This document shows positions 56,833-64,000 of a stretch of 64,000 bases of DNA, in pieces. The notes below the pieces were generated by a model, which did no database searches, had not been told where the DNA came from, and saw only the letters and a program-made list of their open reading frames with translations. The translations under genes were made by a program, and so were the position numbers. The stretch comes from Stylonectria norvegica. Its lineage: Eukaryota > Ascomycota > Sordariomycetes > Hypocreales > Nectriaceae. The stretch spans positions 124,001 to 188,000 of the forward strand of contig JAANBC010000005.1 of the NCBI GenBank assembly GCA_014621405.1, given 5' to 3'. Every line of letters begins with the position of its first letter. Positions within the stretch are counted from its first letter, which is position 1.

Positions 56833-58249
56833 GATGGCGTCGTTGAGTATTATATTGTATCTTCTGGGACGGTGAGTAGATGCTGAGCGTGCTGTTATTG
56901 CTCACACGAAGTCGCAAATGCAGCGGATTTTAGGAGGAGGGGTTTGGAGGATTGGAGGGGTAGTTAATAAGAGGCACGCACTCGACGGTTTCTGTGCGCC
57001 TAGGCCCAGTCGGTAGGGGCCAGGGCGCCAGAGCAGGGGGCACTCCCGCACGACAGTCTAACCACCGTCTGCACGAGTTTGGGAGTTGGTTGACTGGCCA
57101 CCGTACGCAACGTGACCACGCGAATCCCCAGTTAATTATCAAATAGACTCCATCTTGGGCTGCTCGCGCTGCTTCACCAATGCCCTGCCCGCGCGTGCTC
57201 ACTGTGGAGAGGGCGGGCTTTTTCTTGTTCTGTGGACCATTCGTGTGGCCCTCGGAGCTGTCCTCGAAGCTGGACAATGACTTCATTCAACCTTGGACAT
57301 TCTACTCGGTGCTTTAGCCCTGGCTTCTCTGTCTGTCCATTGGTCGGCGGATGGTCCCGTTGATCCTCCCATCGTCAATGCTCATACCCTCTTCCGTTTT
57401 CAACGACCAACATTGCCCAAGTTTACCCTACATGACTATTGATGGAAAGGAAAATGAACAAGTTTCTAGCTGCAGCTCATGCGTACCTGAGCGTGTATTT
57501 CCAGGCACTACTTAGATGCCTATAGTAGTACTTTGTTCATGATGTGTTATCGATATTTCAACCGAGCCACTTGTGTGCAAGTTGTGCTCTCCTTGGATAT
57601 TCTTTCTTGGTGCGTTTAGCATTGTAAGCCTAATAACATCCACGCGAACTCAAAGCATAGGCTCCACATTCAACAGTAAACAGTAAACGGGTCAACGGCA
57701 TGCAAAACGATGATACATTTGCCGCTGTATTAGTGGAAGCTCTCTGCATCAAACAGACGAACTCAATCGTCTATATTTACATAAGTGAAACGGTAAAATG
57801 TCCATGCGGTGGTCGATACTTAAAACCACGGTTCGGGTCCATTCCAGCTCAGCTTCCATGTGATTTAGATGTGGCCCATTCGCTCAGCCACAGCAGACCG
57901 ATGCTCACTGGCCTACGGCAGCATGTGGCGTTGAATGCAGCCTTGTCACGTTCAGAAGTACACTATACTCGAGATTGCAGCAGCGCCAGTGCAGCTCAAA
58001 AAGTACCAGTACTTGCATCGCCTCAGCCTTCCAACGACAGGAACCTCCCATTCGCGGCGCAGCAGAATCCTCTCAAACTCGCATTAGAAACACTCAGGCC
58101 TTATCATCCCGACGTGTCGCACGCCTCGCATCCCCGACGACGGCGTCCACAATCGAATCCGTGCCCCCGTGTCGCCCCAGTCCATAGGGACCACATCGCC
58201 TCTCCCGCGCCATCGCCGCGGCCACTCCGCAGCGCCGTCCACCGCGATC
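56833..58249. other. Divergent intergenic region upstream of the M24 and SNF5 genes
   Basis: About 1.4 kb with both promoters. The open frame 57700-58416 runs into the SNF5 start in another frame and is not credible. No repeat or RNA gene is recognised. Confidence 0.45.
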
Positions 58250-60446
58250 ATGGCGCCTCAGCCATCCTCGTCCGCGGCGCCAGCTACCGCCCTGGCCTCT
58301 ACCGCGACGTCTGCTGCTGGCAAGGACACGACCCCCGACTCGACCGCTGCAGACATGCCGTTGCGTACCAAGGACACGTTCGACAAGCTCATGGTCGAGC
58401 GCTATACCACGCGTGATGCCATTGCCGCTGCGGCGCTGGGCGGCCAGCTCGACCACACCCGGAAATCGACGGCCGACACGCGCGAGAAGATCCAGGAGTA
58501 TCGAGCCGTGCGCACCGAATATCGTCAATGGTTTCCGCCTGCGAAGCTATATGGGGAGGGCTACAACGGCTACGCCAATGGCCACACCGAGAACCACGGT
58601 CCCTCGAGAATCGTCTATCCAACCCAGAAGCCCCGGCCGGGCCAGCGAACGACACCCCTTCTGAAGTACAAGCGCAAGGATATGCTCAAGCAGGCCGAGC
58701 AACACGAGGAATTAGTACCGCTACGGCTCGAGGTCGAGTGGGATAAGATCAAGCTACGCGACACCTTCACCTGGAATCTGCACGACCGCATTCTGCAGGT
58801 CGAGCTGTTCGCGGCGCAGCTAGTTGAGGACATGGGCCTGAAGCCGCCGGCTTCCCAGCCGGTGTATGACCAAGTCGTTCAGCAAATGCGCGAGCAACTG
58901 AACGATTTCTATCCTTTCGCTTACTCCGAGGAAGATGCCCTCGACCCGGAGCTCCCTTATTCCGCATACAAGAACGATGAGATGCGAATTCTGATAAAGC
59001 TTAACATCACCATCGGACAACACACCCTCGTTGACCAGTTCGAGTGGGAGATCAACAACCCTTCCAACTCGCCTGAGGAGTTCGCGGCCAACATGGCCAG
59101 AGACCTCTCCCTCTCCGGAGAGTTCACCACCGCCATCGCGCACTGCATCCGCGAGCAGTCGCAGCTCTACTCGCGTGGCCTCTACAGCATCGGACACCCC
59201 TTCGACGGCCGGCCGATCGAGGAGCCCGACCTCGTAAACGCCTTCCTCCAGACACCCCTATCCACAGTTTTCCGACCCCAACAGCAGGCAAAGGAATATG
59301 CGCCGTATCTGTACGAGCTCAGCGAGGCCGACCTGGAACGCAACGAGTTGATATTCTCACGCGAGCAACGACGCCAGAAACGCTCGACCAACCGACGAGG
59401 CGGCCCACAGCTCCCGGATCTCAGAGAAAGGCAACGCACCATCCGCACCCTTATCGTGTCCTCGGTGCTCCCCGGCGCCGCACCCAATCTTGAAGAGAGC
59501 CGGCTTTACAAACGCCCCGCCGGCGCGAGTCGCAAGCGCACCGTCCGTGAAGGCGACCTCTCCGAGTCCGACGATAGTGACGATTCGGTCTCAGAGTCGC
59601 TCGCCCCCTCGCAGATCCAGGGCACCGCCCGAACCCGCGGCATGCGCGCGCCGCCTCGGCCGCCCAGCAGCGCATGGCCAACCTCGGCCGCTCAGAGACG
59701 CCCGAGACCAGCGCTATCACGCATCACCACGAAACGCGCACGTCGCGCCGCTTCCGCGAGGAGACGGAGGAGCAGCCCTCACACATGTGGGTGTCGCTCA
59801 AGGTCAACAAGGACAAGCTGCGGCGCATCCTCAAGGGCGACTATCGTGATCTCAGGACGCCCTCGCACACGCCTGTTCCGCACACCCGCGCTGCCAGCGC
59901 CTCGGCCGGTCCCTCAAGATCCATGCCGCCTCCGCCTACCACTCCCTCTAATTCAACACCACAAATGTCCCATGCTCCCGCACCTCTCCCGCCCGGCCAA
60001 ATAGGCCGGCTCCCTGCCCCTCCGCCTGTGCCAGGGCGCTCACCACCCCCAGCAGTAAGTCCTCCCCATCATTCCCCGAGCAAGCTGCAAAACCTCTTCC
60101 GTCCGCGATACTGATTACCCTCCAGCCCCCTCCTCCCGAATGGCTCATAACCGCGCTCAAGCAACTCGAGAAGCTTTACCCTAACGGGGACAAGTTCGAG
60201 GCTATAATGAAGTACTCGTACCTCGATCCCCACACGGAGCTCCCGATCCAGTCGCAGCCGCTGCCCGAGGGCGTCAAGTTTGCCTGGCTGCCGCGCATCC
60301 GCTGCCTCGACTGCACAACGAAGCTGTACACGCCGGGTCCCGAGATGACGGCTCATAAATTTGAGGCCCATCTCAAGTTCTCGGGCCACCGCGAGAAAGT
60401 CCGGCAGCGGCTTGCGGCGGGGATTGTCTCGTCGTCTGCGTCGTAG
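58250..60446 (+). CDS. SNF5: SNF5-family chromatin-remodelling subunit, frame broken by one base
   Basis: Two exons, 58250-60054 and 60126-60446. The SNF5/INI1 domain is two repeats: RLEVEWDKIKLRDTFTWNLH, ILQVELFAAQLVEDMGL (about residues 165-200), and ILIKLNITIGQHTLVDQFEW, with LSGEFTTAIAHCIREQ and FRPQQQAKEYAPYLYELSEADLERNE-type sequence after it. Such proteins are core subunits of SWI/SNF or RSC; choosing Snf5 over Sfh1 is by layout only. The frame shifts at 59648-59650: RTRGMR in frame one, AASAAQQRMANLGRSE in the next. Adding one base gives exactly 709 codons. The second exon ends with PEWLITALKQLEKLYPNGDK and a C2H2/U1-like finger, CLDCTTKLYTPGPEM then HLKFSGHREKVRQ. The ATG at 58250 is the first in-frame ATG; the upstream open codons lack one. 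Confidence 0.87.
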
Positions 60447-62088
60447 AAGGGCTAGATAGGCGCGGCGGCGTGCCGGACGATCTCATATCTGCTATTGGAG
60501 AGATGGGCAAGGCGGGGGGGGAGGGGCGTTTTGAAACTACTAGTATTGGGGATTACTGTACATAGATTACATCAGTCAGGTGAAGGGAAGGGCTCAATGC
60601 CCGTGAGGCAGGTTGGTGATTGGGATGCCCGAGGTTTCGTCTATTTCTGGAGTCTGTTCGGAGACGGGGCAATAAAATTACTAAGTGTATAGTTCGGTTA
60701 TTAGGATATGAGAATGAATCCATGGATATCAGAGCAGTTCGGGTTCCATTGTATTGTATTTGAACGAAATACTACCTAAGTACCTTGGCATGTCGGGTGC
60801 CAGGTGGCCTAGTAGGAAGACAAAGCTTAGTTCAACGGCAAGGGGAGTCTGGCTACTATGTAACTTAATCTAAACGGGCATTCGTTCATGTATTAGATCA
60901 TACAGTCCGTCCATGGATCTCAGGCTCTAGGATAGGGCGTTTCAAGGACTAGAGGCGAAGCGGTTGGCCTGTGAGGTCACCCAGCAGTCAGTCAACCTGT
61001 ACAATGTCGTATGTATGTAAGACCTTAGTAGCGATGGAGCCTGGCGATGACTGAGTGAGTGTGAGTGAGATGCTGCATCACTGAGGTCACTGATGATCCC
61101 TGATTAAAGTGTGGGGCGGTGCCGTCATCAACGTTCTACCTGGTCGCAAACGCCTCTCAACCCCTGCTTCTTGTGGCTGTCTCTCTTTGGATCATGAGCT
61201 CGACTTGGTTCGCAGGTGCATCTTAGTACGAATTCGAGAACAAGCAATCAACCTACTGTGCTGACCGGTCTTTCAAGACTCCATCGCCGTCATTACTATT
61301 TTTGCCGCGATTCCGTGAGACCGCGAGCCACGGGCCACGAGCGTGCGCGAACCCACGAGCCCAAAACCCGCGTCTCCCGCTTCCCGGTTATCTATCTGTC
61401 TGCCGGCTCTTCCTTCTCCTTCACATTCACGTTCACATCTCATCCATAATCAATTCACACCAAACTCGTTCTCTTTCTCTTTCTCTTTCTCTTTCTCTAG
61501 CACAAGACGGTTCTCGCCAAGTTGTCTCTTGTTGTCATCTACATGTACACCCAAGACGTGCATCCAAACAGCATATCAACCATCTAACAGTATCGATATC
61601 CCGTATCCTTATTACCGACCGACCGATCGATCGACCTACCTGCTTCACATCGGTTACAACAAACAACATTGCTCACGAAAACAAACAACGTCACTGCCTG
61701 GATTCCAGCCGCCAACCCCTCCAAGGCTGCAACAGTCCAACCGCAGCCTGACGAACGGAGCCTCATTATAAGTAGCGGTAATAACGGCCAAGCCCAGCAG
61801 CTCAACAACACCTCCATCATCCAACAACAAACACCTCCAGACACCAAAGAACGAACCCCGCACCTGTCATAACCTCCACTTCAGAAAAGCCGTACGCCCC
61901 GATAATACTCCCCGGCCTCCCCACCAACCGTACCGGCCTCGGACTTTCGCATCTATTATACAGTCCGCATATCGCACAAACGACCCCTTTGGCTCGCACC
62001 TCGCACCTCGCACCTCGCCCAAGCTCTCCGCAACAGGGCGCGGCATCATCCAGTATTCTTAGCGTCAGCAGTGAGCACACTTGCAGCC
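60447..62088. other. Intergenic region and leader of the oxysterol-binding protein gene
   Basis: About 1.6 kb. From about 61200 it is pyrimidine-rich, with a TCTTTC tandem at 61469-61499, fitting a long 5' UTR or promoter. Open frames of 87-149 codons are low-complexity. No gene is supported. Confidence 0.45.
61469..61499 (+). repeat. TCTTTC microsatellite
   Basis: About five tandem copies of the 6-mer CTCTTT/TCTTTC in the leader of the oxysterol-binding protein gene. Confidence 0.85.
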
Positions 62089-64000
62089 ATGGTCTTGGGC
62101 CGAGTCTCGGTCACTGGCCGCCATAGTAGGGCTGCCTCCAATGCTAGTGAGTCCCGGACGCCCTTCGCTCGCCCCTCTGACCCCTCTATCGTCATTCACA
62201 TGGATCCTTGCCCGTGCCTTAAGGTTGTGTGTGTGTGTGTGTGTCCGCGTGCGTGTGCTTGCGCTTGCGCTTGCGTCTGTGACGGAACGCCTGGAACTGT
62301 TTTGCAAGCTTCAGCTCTTCAGCTTTCCTCTCTCGATGCCCGCCCGTCCCGCGCTCTTTTGTCTCCCTCTGAATCCCCTTCCATCTTCTCGTCTCTGAGT
62401 CGCCATGTTGACCAACTGGTTTTCCCAACCCGCAGGTGCCCGGTCCTCCATCGACGAAGCCAGAGGCGCCGACGGCGAAGATGACAATACCCAAGTCATG
62501 GAACCCGACCAGGGCAATGGTGAGCCGCCCAAATCCCACGGCTGAGCCGCCCGGACGCTGCCGTAAGGCTGACGATAGTTTTCAGTGCTCTCGCATATCA
62601 TCTCCCAGCTGCGGCCCGGCGCCGATCTCAGTCGCGTTGTTTTGCCTACCTTCATTCTCGAACCCCGCAGCATGCTGGAGAGGATCACCAAGTGCGTAGT
62701 AAACCGCCAGCTCTTCTGCGCCTGCGCATGCTCTCCTCCATGTAGACAAGGCTGACACCACCCGCAGCTTCATGTGCCATCCCGAGATGCTCCTCCACAT
62801 CCCTACCATAGAAGACCCCGTGGAGCGCTTCGTCTCCGTCGTCAAGTTCTACCTAAGTGGCTGGCATATTAGACCTCCGTTCGTGTGGCTTGCCCCTACC
62901 GTCGAGCTGTGAGAAACTGACTAGCTGCAGAGGCGTCAAGAAGCCGTTGAACCCTATCCTTGGCGAGATATTCACCTGTTACTGGGACTTCGACGACAAC
63001 AAGCGGGCCTACTACATTTCAGAGCAGACCTCGCACCACCCTCCCAAGTCGACCTACTTCTACATGGCTCCCGACCACCATATTCGAATCGACGGCACTC
63101 TCAAACCCCGGAGCAAATTCCTAGGCAACTCCGCTGCCAGTCTAATGGAGGGAATCGCATTCCTGACGCTGCTCAATCGGAATGAACGATAGTTAGTAAA
63201 AATCCGGTAACTTTCATACAGGATGGGGGTCGCTAATCTCAGTAACAGCCTGCTGACACAGCCCAACATGTATGCCCGGGGCATCTTGTTTGGCAAGATG
63301 AAATATGAGCTTGGAGACCATAGCTTCGTTCGCTGTCCCGAGCTTGATCTGGTCGCCGATGTCGACTTCAAAACCAAGGGCTGGGTTGGCGGCACTTACA
63401 ATGCAATCGGCGGCACTATTAAGAAGGAGAGCACCGGCGAGGTCCTTTTCGAGCTCGGAGGCCTCTGGAGCGAAGAGATGTTCATCAAGGATCTAAGGGT
63501 AAGTAAGGTTGATCTGAGTGCACTGTAATTTTGCTAACGCGGCAAACTTCAGACTGGACATAAAGAAATGTTCTTCAACGCCACCAAGTCAAAACCAAGC
63601 GCCCCGCTCGTGCGACCGATCGAAGACCAGGATGAACGTGAATCACAACGACTCTGGGAGAAGACGTCCAGAGCCGTCAAGGAGCGGAACCACGAGGTCG
63701 CTACTGACGAGAAGACCAAGATCGAAGACCGACAACGCGAAGAAGCTGCCGCTAGAGCTCAAGACGACGTAGAATGGAACCCCCGGCTCTTTCGGAGAGT
63801 TAAGGGCGGTCCGGGTGGCCTGGAAGAAGGGGAAGAGGACCTCGAATGGATCATCAACGCTACCGTGTAAGTGCGGCTCATTGTTATCAACATACAAAAC
63901 TAATGAATCCTCAGTGATCCAACAGCGTCTCCGGCGCAACAGGCTGAACAAATCATGGCCATCTATCCGATTGTCACAGGCCAGAAGCCGAACCAGCGAA
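62089..64000 (+). CDS. Oxysterol-binding-protein-related lipid transfer protein, short form (incomplete at right edge)
   Basis: Eight exons visible: 62089-62146, 62436-62519, 62586-62691, 62768-62878, 62931-63191, 63249-63498, 63553-63866 and 63915 to the window end. All junctions keep phase. The ORD begins near residue 50 (LPTFILEPRSMLERITNFMC), contains GVKKPLNPILGEIFTCYW, and the signature EQTSHHPPKSTYFYM. KYELGDHSFVRC-type sequence (GKMKYELGDHSF), TKGWVGGTYNAIGG and the C-terminal FRRVKGG follow. No PH or ankyrin domain precedes it, so it is a short ORP, closest by eye to the Osh6/Osh7 type that moves phosphatidylserine between ER and plasma membrane. Exon 1 (MVLGRVSVTGRHSRAASNAS) relies on the GTGAGT donor at 62147. 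An alternative start ATG lies at 62405 inside intron 1. Intron 4 uses a GTTCGT donor. Confidence 0.88.
62226..62244 (+). repeat. TG dinucleotide microsatellite
   Basis: About nine TG units, followed by degenerate GCTTGC units, inside intron 1 of the oxysterol-binding protein gene. Confidence 0.9.

Noticed and set aside
57700..58416. 238-codon open frame upstream of and overlapping SNF5
   Set aside because: It runs into the SNF5 coding start in another frame and has no domain or conserved motif; it is likely leader DNA.

Overview
The window is nuclear DNA of a filamentous ascomycete (Pezizomycotina, most likely Sordariomycetes). The basis is short introns of about 50-130 nt with GTRNGT donors and CTAAC/CTRAY branch sites, Kozak-like starts, long pyrimidine-rich leaders, and families typical of this group (a DUF3425 bZIP, a Cla4-type PAK kinase, Rco1, Mrh4). 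I rebuilt 21 protein-coding genes exon by exon. The last one runs off the right edge. I found no tRNA, rRNA, CRISPR array or complete transposon.

Left part (1-15 kb): an F-box/LRR protein ending in a CaaX box, a bZIP regulator, a haloacid-dehalogenase-type hydrolase, and a tau55/TFC7-like histidine phosphatase whose frame is broken by one missing base. Then comes a gene-poor 5.3 kb block holding a 169-bp MITE-like element with 45-bp terminal inverted repeats, followed by a Myb/SANT-like protein.

Middle (15-41 kb): compact housekeeping DNA. It holds the Pol II import factor Iwr1, an Mdg1/Crp1-like CBM48 membrane protein, the mitochondrial helicase Mrh4, a disordered nuclear protein, Tip41 (one base missing), Aurora kinase, the mitochondrial protease Atp23, glutamate 5-kinase, the ribosome factor Nip7, a dual-start glycyl-tRNA synthetase, and the PAK kinase Cla4.

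Right part (41-64 kb): a Jsn1/Puf2-like RRM+PUF RNA-binding protein (one base missing), the Rpd3S subunit Rco1, an Ebp1/Cdb4-like M24 pseudopeptidase, a SNF5 chromatin-remodelling subunit (one base missing), and a short oxysterol-binding protein that is incomplete at the right edge.

There is no operon-like logic; neighbours are functionally mixed. The most striking window-wide signal is that four conserved genes each lack exactly one base, always in a GC-rich coding context, while every other splice phase closes perfectly. I see no convincing new multigene system. The MITE-like element and several start, stop and splice peculiarities are the most novel items.
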